DNA of 64,000 nucleotides from Corydoras sp. C115 (Eukaryota > Chordata > Actinopteri > Siluriformes > Callichthyidae). The position numbers were made by a program, and so were the translations under genes. Below are positions 55,023 through 64,000 of the stretch, piece by piece (position 1 is the stretch's first letter; the number at the start of each line of letters is the position of its first letter). A model generated the notes under the pieces. It ran no database searches. It saw nothing but the letters and a program-made list of their open reading frames with translations, and was not told where the DNA came from. The DNA lies in assembly GCA_019802505.1 (NCBI GenBank), contig JAFMOC010000050.1, forward strand, positions 316,001 to 380,000, written 5' to 3'.

Positions 55023-55994
55023 TTTTTTTGTTTTTGTTTTTTATTTGGTTATGTGTCTGTGTAGCATGGCTACTCGCTCAGCTTGCTCTGGTATGTAACA
55101 GCATTTTTGTTAAGTCTTACCTGAGTTACAGCTTCACAGATTTTTATTCTTTCATTATAGTGAAATTATTGCTTTTTGGATAATAATGGAGCTTATTATG
55201 GGCTTTGGACTGATTTGCTGCATTATTGACTTCCTAATGATTTCATCTCTGCAACCCATCACCTGCTTTATTTTCCATGCAGCACAATGATGTTCACTAT
55301 ATATTATAGGATGCTATTATGGAGATGACTATGGAAGACTGACTGAGGAAGCTGAAAGGATAAAGATGTTAAATTGTATGCATCTTATGCCACTATAGTC
55401 TCTCATGATGCTCTAAATGATCAAAGCCATCCAATTACCTCATTCTGTGCTCTGTCCATCCCACTGTAGATCATGAATTGTTATGTTCGTACGTACTGTT
55501 GGACTGTTATGTGGAGAAATAGTGATGAGGCTAAAATATAGGGATCACAATCTGCAGTGACATTGACTTGATGGCGTTTTAGTGTGTTTTGTGCTGGTAT
55601 TAGTGGATCATACCTTTGGAATAGCATTTGAGTAACTGTTTGTAATTCATTAGAATAAAAACACATTTATTTACTTATGAATTTAATTAATTCCTTATAG
55701 ATAAAGGTATAGATCTCAGGCTTGACTGTGTTGGGTTAGTAATCTGGGATCAGTCTGTGCTGGCACTTCACTGTGGTGCTAAAATGATGATATTCCAGCG
55801 AATCCTTTCAACTCAGTCTGTAGTATCTGCACCTTTTAGTTCTGCTGCTCTATTCAGTTATGCTGGAGTCACATGCTGCACTGTGTCAATCAAACTCTGC
55901 CAACTACTTAAATAATGTGCTTAATTAGCTCTTATATTTTCTTTATGGTGTCGTCAGCTCTTTATCATTTATTGCCTCTATGAATGAGAGTACA
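55023..55994. other. Unique AT-rich DNA
   Basis: About 1 kb with no recognised repeat. It has some of the feel of an old LINE 3' UTR but no firm landmark. No gene. Confidence 0.4.
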
Positions 55995-56252
55995 TCAATA
56001 TTAGAACATAATGACTTATAAAAGATTACAACTGATCCTTAAAGACTTTATGTATGGTCATCTTGAATAAGGTAAGAAAGTCAGAAAATACAAAGAACCC
56101 AGAGTTTGTATTATAATGCATTATAAAAATGTGTGTTATAAAGCCTTATGTTATATTGTTATAACACTTTATGACTGCGGTTACAAACATTTTTGTGCAC
56201 TATAAAGGTTTATGATAAATTTTATAAAGTGTTTAAAATGCTTTACAAAGTT
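55995..56252 (+). mobile_element. Palindromic element P1, right half
   Basis: Starts cataatgacttataaaagat, has aaggtaagaaagtcagaaaa and gcattataaaaatgtgtgtt, ends atgctttacaaagttt. Directly followed by a second copy. Confidence 0.72.
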
Positions 56253-56253
56253 T

Positions 56254-56882
56254 AGTTGACACTTTACCCAAATCTGATATTATTCATAATGCATTATAAG
56301 TTCATTTTTGAAGCTTTATAAAGTATTTATAAAGCGTTATAATACTTGTCATAAGCATTTGTTAATGTTCATAGATGTACATAGCCGCACTTGCGCACAC
56401 TTAAGTGTTATAAGAACAGAAAGTGACATAATGGATTATAAATTATATTTTAACTGTTCATCAAATTATTATAGAGACCAGTGGCATAAAGCCTCATAAC
56501 ATTTGTGTTTTTTTTTCCTGAAAGTGAATATAAGTGTAAAACTGTTTATAAAAGCTTATAAGCTCACTTTAAAGGCATAAAGTAAAGTGTTGTCATTAAT
56601 TAGCTATTTGAAAGAGACTGCATATGTAGTAGTACATAATGACTTATAAAAGCTTATAAACAGACTTTAAGTAAAGTGTAATCATCTTGTTTGAAGTAAG
56701 AATGTAACATCCAAAGAATAAAAGGTTGAAATAAGTTCAAATTATAATGCATTATGTCACTTTGTGGTATAAAGACCTAATGTCAAATTGTTATAATTTA
56801 TGACTGATTATAAACATCTACGTACGAGCAAATGCTTATGACAAATGTTATAAAGCATTATGAATACTTTATAATAGAAAGT
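56254..56882 (+). mobile_element. Palindromic element P1, near full-length copy in tandem
   Basis: Left end gacactttacccaaatctga at 56258-56277, gaccagtggcataaagcctc, agtaaagtgttgtcattaat, agtagtacataatgacttat (56630-56649), tcatcttgtttgaagtaaga, right arm to gcattatgaatactttataa; the last 40-50 bp are missing. Confidence 0.82.
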
Positions 56883-56999
56883 ATGGTAATATTATAAGTA
56901 TTAATATTAATAATATTATATTAAATGAGTTAAACAACAGAAACAGTGAGGGAAGTTAAATCCGCTGAAGCAATCTCCTATTTATCTGTCTTCATCCTG
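56883..56999. other. AT-rich spacer
   Basis: Nothing recognised. Confidence 0.4.
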
Positions 57000-57835
57000 C
57001 TGGAAATGTTTTCAGTTTAATTCATTTGATGGCTTTCTACAGTCAATCATCAGATTCTTACAAAAAGGTCCCTCAAGGTTTCGAGGAAATGCATCTGTCC
57101 AAATCTCATCATGCAAAACTGGAGTACCTCAAGGCTCCGTGCTAGGTCTCTTCTTTTTTCCCATATACATGACTTCAAAACCTTCAGGCCTTTAGGTTTT
57201 TAGATCATAGTTATGTTACTAATATCTTTTGCCCCAGATGACACCACAATTCTCAGATATCTGTCTGCCTCAATGACGTATCTGTTTGGACCAGAGTTTC
57301 TGATTATTCCAGCAAAAGCCCAGATTCATCAAAACCTGGCCCTGAAAATCAACCACTCCAAAACTTTTCTGGCCAGCTCTGTCCGTTATTTTGTAGAAAT
57401 GACAACCAAAACTAAATGAACATATCCCTACAGAGGCCCATTTCTCCAGAGTCATTCTTTAAAACTTCAGGCATATCAGATCAGATCTGACTGAGCAGTA
57501 TACTCTAGTCTGCTCTCCCTCATTATCTTTTGAACAGACTACTTTCAGAACATTGCTCACTGGTCAAACATCTTGTATGAAGAAGAATTCACAGCATATT
57601 AGAACTCTGAAGATTCTAGCAGTGGCCCACACATGGTATAGTCCTCAATACTGGACTATCAAACAATCTCTGGATCTGCTCGTTTTACCTAAACTCTATT
57701 TTCCAAGAGTGAAAAAATTAAGGCACCTCACCAAATGGTCAGGACTGATGATACTGCATTCAGCTGGCTGCTTCCTAACTAACTTAACTGTTAGTGTTCT
57801 TTTACTTGTAATATGCTTCTGGTGACTAATAACTA
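57000..57835 (+). mobile_element. L2-like LINE: reverse transcriptase remnant and 3' region
   Basis: TGVPQGSVLG at 57118-57147 is the conserved PQGSxLGPxLF block of non-LTR reverse transcriptases. FAPDDTT at 57228-57248 is the YADDT catalytic box with an extra Pro codon between Ala and the Asp pair. FLIIPAKAQIHQNLALKI (57297-57350) follows as in L2-like elements. Upstream, FLQKGPSRF-like and downstream segments are frameshifted. The catalytic region is broken by frameshifts and stops; the element is inactive. Confidence 0.72.
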
Positions 57836-58065
57836 AATGTACCTAAAGTCTGTGTTTGTATGTGTGTGTGTTCCCTATACAAATCCACACCGTTGCTTCG
57901 ATTACCACAGCATTTGTGCAGCCTCTCTGAATAATGCCCTCCTTGCCAGGTCCATTACTTGTGGTGGGTGGCCCCCTCTTGGCAGGTTAGCCATGGTACC
58001 ATGTTCTTTCCATTTGGTGATTATGGATTTAATAGTGCTCTAGCAGCTCATCAAAGATTTCTATA
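57836..58065 (-). mobile_element. DNA-transposon-like fragment
   Basis: gtggcccccTcttggcaggt and accatgttctttccatttgg followed by tgattatggatttaatagtg (58017-58036) match, in order, a common antisense stretch of a fish DNA transposon. Class not resolved. Confidence 0.4.
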
Positions 58066-58099
58066 TTTTTTCTAACCCAACCCTAACCTGGGTTGGGTC

Positions 58100-58207
58100 T
58101 TAATTAGGCAGATACACTCAGGACAGGGCGCCAATCTATCACTGGGCACACTCATGGACACAGACAGACACACAGAATGAATACACAGACAGACAGACAG
58201 ACAGACA

Positions 58208-58277
<70 letters not shown>

Positions 58278-58372
58278 CTGTATATATGCATTTATATCTA
58301 TACCCATGCAGACACTGTGTGAACATGGAAACTCCACCCATATTGGGTTTTAAATCTGGCCACTGTGTCAGC
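58100..58372 (-). mobile_element. V-SINE with expanded microsatellite linker
   Basis: Starts at ggcagatacactcaggacag (58107-58126), gcgccaatctatcactgggc, then the linker at 58158-58276 is blown up to (CAGA)n(CA)n(TA)n, then tgcagacactgtgtgaacat and gaaactccacccatattggg. The tgtttttggactgtgggagg block is missing, and the head is short. Confidence 0.82.
58183..58276. repeat. (CAGA)n(CA)n(TA)n inside the V-SINE
   Basis: About 7 CAGA units, about 22 CA units and about 13 TA-type units grown from the natural ctcacacagacacacac linker. The Cys-Val/Tyr-Ile frames on the minus strand are artefacts. Confidence 0.93.
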
Positions 58373-58399
58373 CCCATTTTTATTTATTCATTATTTAAT

Positions 58400-58545
58400 A
58401 TTCATTCATTCATTATCATCCACTTAATTCTCTACTAGGGTCATGAGGGGTTCCCAATGCCCATCCAGGGAGAACATTTCAGGCACTAGGCAGATACACC
58501 CAGGACAGTGTGCCAATCCATCTCTTGGCACACATCCACTCACAC
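58400..58545 (-). mobile_element. V-SINE, tail-side part
   Basis: Tail attcattcattcattatcat at 58401-58420, ctctactagggtcatgaggg, cccatccagggagaacattt, cagatacacccaggacagtg at 58489-58508, ending at cacactcacactga. Confidence 0.84.
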
Positions 58546-59029
58546 TGATTTTATTTTTTTTTTACCTTCACATTTAATAAAATCAAGGTGCTGAAATGTG
58601 TTCAGTGAAAGTAGAGAAACATACAAGTCCATGTTTGATAAATCTATCGTATGTCTGGATTTTCATCAAGTTAACAAAGCCTGAGAATGTTTTCAACTGT
58701 AAATCGTTACTTCTTTAATGGGAAAAACAACCATTTGGCCAAAAATTCATTATGGTCCTTTTTTTCAAACTTATTTCCAGTTATTTTATGTGATCACCTT
58801 AAATATTATTCGTTGAGTGCCTTCATAAATTCACGTAGTAACTGCAAATTGCCAAAGTTTCGCACATGGGTTCATGTCCAGAAACCAAAAATGTAGGTGG
58901 ACTCAAACTGATTAAAAACATTTGTTTTGCCGACAAAGTTTAAACAGCAGAAAAAGCTTTTTATTTTTTTTTTGCAGAAATTATATAAGCCAAAAACATA
59001 AACCAAAGTCTGTTTCCAACTCTTTGTTT
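58546..59029. other. Unique AT-rich DNA
   Basis: Nothing recognised. T runs at 58552-58562 and 58966-58974. Confidence 0.45.
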
Positions 59030-59400
59030 GTACCACATGTGCCGAGCTAAGAACCTTTTACCCCAGACGTTCTGCACCTGAGGGAGCATCCTGAGCTCAA
59101 AGGCCAGCATCTTCAGCCAGCTTCACCAAATCCCGACCCTTATCTCTAGACGACGGAGCACTAATGTTCAATTGTTAAAGAAAAGAAGAAGGATGACCTT
59201 TAAAAAGAGGGGGACATATGCGGTATTTCTTTTAGGTTTTGAATGGTCAGTGCCGGGGGAATGTGTGGCGGACTTCCAGGGCGCGTTCAAAACAAACCAA
59301 CTGCAAAACAACATGCCTGATTCATTACATTGACAAGAGGGGAAATGCCACACAAGGGACGCAATGCTTATAAAGAAAAAAGAACAAAAAGAGACAAATA
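59030..59400. promoter_or_regulatory. Candidate conserved non-coding element
   Basis: Repeat-free with more GC than its flanks: catgtgccgagctaagaacc, caaatcccgacccttatctc, gcggacttccagggcgcgtt and gattcattacattgacaaga (59320-59339, ATTGACA-type core). A 61-codon minus frame covers part of it without a family match. Confidence 0.37.
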
Positions 59401-59689
59401 TTACAGGAAATATATTTGTTGAAAATACAAAGAAACGTCTTGGCTCCCTGCGTGTGACAAAAATGTAGTGTTGGGTTAACTTTACAAAAAGAATTAAATC
59501 ATTGAAGTGCTATACATAATTCTGACAAAAAGTGGGTATTGCTGCATTCCAGGAGAATGAGATACATGTGCCATGTGATTCATAAACAAAATAATAAACA
59601 GATTATAAGCAACTGCATGATGCTGTTTTCTTCATTATATGAAATTTAAGCTGAACCTGTCCTTTGTTCTGGTCATTTAAACCTCAGAT
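59401..59689. other. Unique AT-rich DNA
   Basis: Nothing recognised. Confidence 0.45.
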
Positions 59690-59890
59690 ACGTTCGCTCA
59701 AGAAATCAGCATTTTTTCCCAGCTTCGCAATACCTCCCGCTTTCGTCTATCCCTATCCCTTAAATCTGCCGAGATCCTGGTTCATGCCTTTATTACTTCA
59801 AAAATAAATGACTGCAATTCCCTTCTTAATAGGCTTCCTACAAAATCACTTCATCCCCTACAGATGGTTCCAAATGCTGTTATAATTTTA
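59690..59890 (+). mobile_element. LINE reverse-transcriptase C-terminal fragment
   Basis: The plus strand encodes FRLSLSLKSAEILVHAFITS then KINDCNSLLNRLPTKSLHPL, close to the LSxxDAExLIHAFITSRLDYCNxLLxGLP block after the RT domain of fish LINEs. It is the region expected downstream of 57000-57400 but in a separate, more intact fragment. Truncated on both sides. Confidence 0.7.
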
Positions 59891-59904
59891 TAATGCGAAC
59901 CAGG

Positions 59905-59995
59905 GTCGGCAGGCAGATACACCTAAGACAAGGTGCAAATCACTTGCTGGGCACACTCTCGCTCACACACTATACATACAGGTTAGGGTCAGAGT
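59905..59995 (-). mobile_element. V-SINE middle fragment
   Basis: ggcaggcagatacacctaag at 59908-59927, acaaggtgcaaatcacttgc, gggcacactctcgctcacac. No head, no tail; lies just before another copy. Confidence 0.68.
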
Positions 59996-59999
59996 TTAG

Positions 60000-60305
60000 G
60001 TGGGGGTTTCCCATGCCCATCTAGGGGAGAACGTTTTGGGTGCTGGGCAGATACACCCAGGATAGGGCGCCAATCTATCACTGGGCACACACTCACACAC
60101 ACACACACTCTATATGGGGGTACTATTTGGAGAATTCAATTAACTTGATTCATGTTTTTTTTTCCGAATGTGGGAGGAAATCGGAGAACCCGAAGGAAAC
60201 CCACGCGGACACGGGGAGAACATGGGAACTCCAATCACATTGGGATTCGAACCGGGAATCCCTAGCACTGAGAGGCGAATGTGCTAACCACTAAACCACC
60301 CGGTG
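60000..60305 (-). mobile_element. V-SINE, near full length
   Basis: ggtttcccatgcccatctag at 60006-60025, ggagaacgttttgggtgctg, atacacccaggatagggcgc, core region with a T9 run (catgtttttttttccgaatg) in place of tgtttttggactgtg, gggattcgaaccgggaatcc at 60241-60260, head ending accacccggtgc. Confidence 0.86.
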
Positions 60306-60324
60306 CAGTTTAGATTTTGAGATT

Positions 60325-60602
60325 TTTAATTTGTTCATTTATTATATTCCACTTAATCCTCTACTATGTTTTCAGGGGGAGGGGACTTTCCCATGACTAT
60401 TCAGGGGAGAACGTTTCAGGTGCTGGGCAAATACACCCATCTGTTGCTGGACACGCTCATTCACACACACACACTCACACTATATGGAGCAATTTAAAGC
60501 AGCAGATTCACCTTCTTTTCATTTTGGACTGTTTTTGAATTCCTTAAAAACTCCATCCCAAACACAGAGGCGAACATGCTAACCACTATGCCACCTTGCC
60601 CC
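60325..60602 (-). mobile_element. V-SINE, decayed, central domain mostly lost
   Basis: ttcatttattatattccact then taatcctctactatg (60334-60367), tattcaggggagaacgtttc, aggtgctgggcaaatacacc, atctgttgctggacacgctc. After cattttggactgt the copy jumps to a short head (gaggcgaacatgctaaccac at 60568-60587). Confidence 0.8.
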
Positions 60603-60639
60603 ACACTGGAAGTCTTGACCATTATAGAAATGAAGGGAG

Positions 60640-60782
60640 GGATCTCACAAAGTAGGTGGAGAAACAGATGGACTACAGTTTGCAATAGTAAAACCACTAA
60701 GTGCATCTATAAAACTAATAAAATGGACAAGAGGTGTTAAAACAGTGTGTTCCTTAATAAAATGACCAGTGAGTGTCTAATA
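60640..60782 (+). mobile_element. Palindromic element P2, right arm and terminus
   Basis: gagaaacagatggactacag (60659-60678), tttgcaatagtaaaaccact, aataaaatggacaagaggtg, then gttccttaataaaatgacca with gtgagtgt at 60752-60778. Better right end than the 3870 copy. Confidence 0.6.
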
Positions 60783-61212
60783 GGAAAAGTGCTTACACCA
60801 TAAAGATTTAATGAGGGTTTAAAAAGTAAAAACAAAAAAAGAAGAAATTGGGAATGTTATAACAGCTATAGTGTAAAAAATTGTGGGAATCCAAAAGGTC
60901 CTACACAAGGGATAAATGCCATTTGTGCATTTGGATACATTTGTGCATTGGATTTATAAACAACAATAAACAGATACGGTTATTATGTGAAATTTAAGCT
61001 GAATTTGTCCGTCAGAACGTGAAGCTGTGATGCAAAGAAGGAGTTGCCCCATTACAACAGCACTTGAACTTGTCATAACTTTGTCTAGAGAAGAGAGACC
61101 TGGCAGCACAATGACTGTCTTAAGTAGGGGATTGTCAGTGTTGAAATGTCTAAAGCGCACTTCATTTTCAAGGATGCGACTGTTCCTAAATCTTTCAACA
61201 AAAAGTCCCAAT
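60783..61212. other. Unique DNA
   Basis: Overlapping 75- and 104-codon frames on opposite strands at 60954-61268 have no motif I recognise; the minus one includes a short Gly/Leu stretch only. Treated as non-coding. Confidence 0.4.
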
Positions 61213-61450
61213 AGATCCAATTCAGTTTTATATATTTGTATAGGACTTTTATAATACAAAATTCTCAAGAAGCGGCTTTACAGATATTTAAGGCATTAAC
61301 ATGTAAGACCAAAACGAGACATAGATAATACACAGGAGTCCAAAATCAACAGATCAGGAGTACATTCAGGTTCAACAACAATCTAAATTCAACAAGAGGC
61401 AGTAAGAAGATAATATGACAGACATCAATCAATCAGGAGCCTGAGCAAAT
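61213..61450 (-). mobile_element. LINE 3' tail, L2-type relative
   Basis: gatccaattcagttttatat then ttgtataggacttttataat (61215-61254), ctcaagaagcggctttacag (61263-61282), a familiar antisense LINE 3' end; further inward the match fades by about 61450. Confidence 0.45.
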
Positions 61451-61644
61451 AAAGGTTTTATCTAGTATTATAAAGCATTATAAAGCCTGAATTGTATCTA
61501 AAAGACTATTTGAAAGCTGAGGAGCCTTGGAAGAGTTTGTTTCTCTCCAGCAATGAACCTTTTGTTCTGTAAACAAAAAGGCAATTTGTAAGTTTACTAT
61601 AGTACTTTGGACCATGTGATACTATATGCATTATTGAAAGGTTC
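61451..61644. other. Unique AT-rich spacer
   Basis: Short P1-like tattataaagcattataaag at 61467-61486 may be a scrap; otherwise nothing. Confidence 0.35.
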
Positions 61645-61838
61645 AGCAACACGTTTAATGAATCCTGTATTCATAATGCATTATAAACACTTAAATAAAG
61701 CTTTTTAAAGTATGTATAGTGCTTTATACCACTTGTCTTAAGCGATCATTATGTACATAGACCACACTCATGAAGTTTTTTTTAGAATATGCCTTTAGGC
61801 TTTATAACACAAAGTTCAACTGTTAATTAATTTCACTC
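61645..61838 (+). mobile_element. Palindromic element P1, left arm only
   Basis: acacgtttaatgaatcctgt, cataatgcattataaacact, gtcttaagcgatcattatgt, aggctttataacacaaagtt and caactgttaattaatttcac. Ends exactly where the next V-SINE tail begins, so the SINE probably landed in it. Confidence 0.72.
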
Positions 61839-61839
61839 A

Positions 61840-62172
61840 TTCATTCATTAAATTCATTAATTTATTCTCATCCACTTAATCCTACCACTAGTTGTCGCGG
61901 GCAGTTCCCCATCCAGGAGAACTTTTCGGGTGCTGGGCAGATACACCCAGGACAGGATGCCAATCTATCACTGGGAACACAGACACACACAACATATGTG
62001 GCAATTTACATTGATTCCATGTTTTTGGACTGTGGGAGGAAACCAGAGAACCCGGAGGAAACCCATGTGAACACGGGGAGAACATGGAATCTCCACCCAG
62101 ATTGGGATTCAAACCGGGAATCCCCAGCACTTCCAGGAGGATTTGCTAACCACTAAGCCACCACGCCACCCC
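61840..62172 (-). mobile_element. V-SINE, near full length
   Basis: Tail cattcattcattaaattcat at 61840-61860, ctcatccacttaatcctacc, gcagttccccatccaggaga, gatacacccaggacaggatg, core tgtttttggactgtgggagg at 62021-62040, gggattcaaaccgggaatcc, head ending accacgccacccc. Confidence 0.87.
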
Positions 62173-62217
62173 ATTCGTTAAGTTACAGTGAAAATTTTTT
62201 TAAAGTTTATGATAAAT

Positions 62218-62312
62218 TACCTTTTACAGTCCAAAAACATGGTGAAAACACAAAGTGAATTGAATGCTCTAAATTGCCCCATATGGAGAGTGTTTGTGTA
62301 AGTGAGTGTGTC
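62218..62312 (+). mobile_element. V-SINE, left piece of an interrupted copy
   Basis: cttttacagtccaaaaacat at 62221-62240, agtgaattgaatgctctaaa, ttgccccatatggagagtgt (62273-62292), gtaagtgagtgtgtcc. Continues after the SINE-B at about 62590. Confidence 0.72.
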
Positions 62313-62528
62313 CATTTAACAGGCACTGTTATTCAAAGTAAGTATCCCAACAAGTATCCCAACTTGATGGTTGGGGTCAGAACACAGGGTTACATACAGC
62401 ATCCTTGGAGCAATTAGGATTAAGGGTCAACGACCCATCTTGGTAACATCAATGCAACTGGTTTTCTAACCCACAACCTTCAGATTGATACCCCAACTCC
62501 CTAACCACCGAGCTACCACGTCGTGCCG
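62313..62528 (-). mobile_element. SINE-B inserted into a V-SINE
   Basis: atttaacaggcactgttatt at 62313-62332, caacttgatggttggggtca, gagcaattaggattaagggt, accttcagattgatacccca, head ending accgagctaccacgtcg. The gtatcccaacaa unit is duplicated at 62341-62362. Confidence 0.78.
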
Positions 62529-62589
62529 GCCCTTATGTCATATCGTTGTCTCCCTTCAATTAAGGGTTTAAATCATTTGTTAATCATTT

Positions 62590-62690
62590 GGCCTAGGTGT
62601 ATCTGTCCAGCGTCTGAAACGTTCTCCTCTGGACCGGTATGGGGAACCCCGTGCGATCCTGTGAGACTTGTAGAGCGTTAGCCAGTCAAG
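62590..62690 (+). mobile_element. V-SINE, right piece of the interrupted copy
   Basis: cctaggtgtatctgtccagc at 62592-62611, gtctgaaacgttctcctctg, gaccggtatggggaaccccg, then gcgatcctgtgagacttgta. No tail repeat remains. Confidence 0.68.
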
Positions 62691-62750
62691 ATAATAAGAT
62701 AAGATCGTCTATTTATGTCCAGGAACATCATGTGGCAATAAAAAGAAGTG
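62691..62750 (-). mobile_element. Short LINE tail fragment
   Basis: aagataataagataagatcg then tctatttatg is the antisense of the (A)TCTTATCTTA end seen at 22362-22382, suggesting a reversed end of the same LINE type. Confidence 0.35.
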
Positions 62751-63729
62751 AGACATGGACCTGAATGTACTGAATGATGAGATTATCAGTGCATGATTTT
62801 GTTTTTGAAGAGCACAACAGAATGAACATCCTCTCCATTAATAACACTGCCAGAGCACTGCGGAAATGACAATTACTAGACATTGTAATTGTTCACATAG
62901 AGAAAGGAGACAATTAATAATAATCTACTAGACATCCATCACAAGACAAATATGTGCATTTAAATGGGGTACAAAATAAAAAAAGCTATTCAAAGACAAT
63001 TTGTATAGGACAAGGAGTCTGACGGTCAGTGGGGACCAATCAATGTTTTACAACCATTTTCACATTCCTGTAATATCTACAGAAATGACGACAGAAATGA
63101 CGATTCTCTGTATTGAATAGGATCCAAAGTAAAGATGTGCATAACATCTGCGGACTGTCAACAATCCTGACAGTTGAGCTGAAGTGCCTGTTACAATATC
63201 AATATTTCCAGGTCATTGTGGCTAAATTCCAGGGGATAGATTTTTTGATACCGAGCTCCACACAGACAGTTCACACCTGGATTTCCTCACTTGTGAATGC
63301 ACTAGATTTTGGAGTGGCTGCTGCTGAGTGTGTGAGATTGTCATCAGGCTGCAGCCATTTCCTCCCAGCACTCCCACACTTTCCTTCTGAAATTACACAC
63401 ACATACAGCTGATCGTCCCTCTGGACACTTGGCAATATTCTCAGTGGCTAAGGTAAAAACGACCTTACATCATCACACTAATAAGTAGCCTATTTGGCCC
63501 AATGACCACCAAGAACACATTCACAACAGAACACATTTCCAACTGCCATATATAGAGCTGGGAAGAGCAGTAGTCCTGATTAAGGTATCATTACACACTG
63601 TATCAATATAATAATTGAGATAGTTTAACTAAAATTAAATGTAAGAAAGAGTGGCTTAAAAAAAAATTAAAGTGATGTTGTAGAGAAAACTGCCCGCTGC
63701 ATGGACTTTTAAATGTTATGATGTAAGGT
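62751..63729. other. Unique DNA
   Basis: A 99-codon plus frame at 63113-63412 has no recognised domain. A 14-bp unit, acagaaatgacga, is duplicated at 63079-63102. The stretch 63120-63420 is fairly complex and repeat-free; an unrecognised exon or conserved element is possible but unsupported. Confidence 0.4.
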
Positions 63730-64000
63730 CAGGGTGGCTTAGTGGTTAGCATATTCTCCTCTCAGCACTAAGGATTCCTGTTTCGAAACCCAATCTGGGT
63801 GTAGTTTCCATGTTCTCCCCGTGGGTTTCCCCCGGGTTCTCCAGTTTCCTCCCACATTCCAACAACATGGATCAAGGTCAATTGAATTCTCCAAATTGCC
63901 CCATATATAGTGTGTTTCGTGTGTGTCTGTGTGAGTGAGTGTGCCCAGTGATAAATTGGCACCCAGCCCTGGGTGTATCTGCCCAGCACCAGAAACGTTC
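63730..64000 (+). mobile_element. V-SINE, cut by the window end
   Basis: Head gtggcttagtggttagcata at 63733-63752, caatctgggtgtagtttcca, central domain with a short deletion, ttgccccatatatagtgtgt at 63895-63914, gggtgtatctgcccagcacc at 63971-63990. The last 60 bp and tail lie beyond the window. Confidence 0.87.

Noticed and set aside
57213..57419. Functional reverse transcriptase
   Set aside because: The catalytic box has an inserted codon, and frameshifts and stops surround it; it is a LINE fossil.
63113..63412. 99-codon plus-strand frame as a gene
   Set aside because: No recognisable domain; nothing supports splicing or translation.

Overview
This window is vertebrate nuclear DNA, almost certainly from a teleost fish. 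The evidence is the repeat content: V-SINEs with the vertebrate SINE central domain, tRNA-derived SINEs whose tail ends in the teleost motif gtaagtcgctttggataaaa, L2-like and RTE-like LINE pieces, several Tc1-like transposase remnants, palindromic non-autonomous DNA elements, and long (TA)n/(CA)n arrays. An ostariophysan fish is plausible from the SINE mix, but the sequence does not fix the order. No prokaryotic, viral or organellar organisation is visible.

I find no protein-coding gene that I can support. Every open frame is short (159 aa at most). Most lie inside SINEs, palindromic elements or microsatellites, and none shows a plausible exon/intron structure. The window reads as intergenic or deep-intronic DNA, a gene-desert type interval. 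All boundaries below are judged by eye and are good to roughly 5-20 bp.

Layout. 1-13 kb: LINE tail, head-to-head V-SINE pair, CCATCCA minisatellite, then several copies of palindromic element P1 (4.85-5.8, 7.4-7.9, 10.8-11.2 kb). 13-21 kb: mostly unique DNA with CpG-rich or homeodomain-site-rich blocks (14.0-14.4, 19.4-19.7, 20.16-20.64 kb) that look like conserved non-coding elements. 21-29 kb: SINEs, a Rex1-like LINE end, very long TA/CA arrays, a duplicated LINE fragment and a Tc1-like end. 29-36 kb: palindromic element P2, two Tc1-like remnants, SINEs. 36-39 kb: a mostly unique 2.4 kb block. 40-46 kb: Tc1-like remnants, a perfect inverted repeat around a TA array, SINEs and P1 copies. 46-51 kb: the most interesting unique block, with an AT-hook/homeodomain palindrome, an octamer next to a TTAATTAA core, and a CpG-rich segment at 49.5-50.05 kb that could be a promoter or enhancer. 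53.9-57 kb: nested and tandem P1 copies. 57-64 kb: L2-like reverse-transcriptase remnants and a dense V-SINE cluster.

There is no set of genes working together here. The biology on show is transposon history (LINE-powered SINEs, nesting, chimeras, microsatellite birth inside SINEs) plus a scatter of candidate long-range regulatory elements. I do not see a new protein-based system. The best leads are the inverted repeat at 41303-41502, the P1 palindromic family with its repeated tandem arrangement, and the candidate regulatory blocks at 46.6-50.05 kb.
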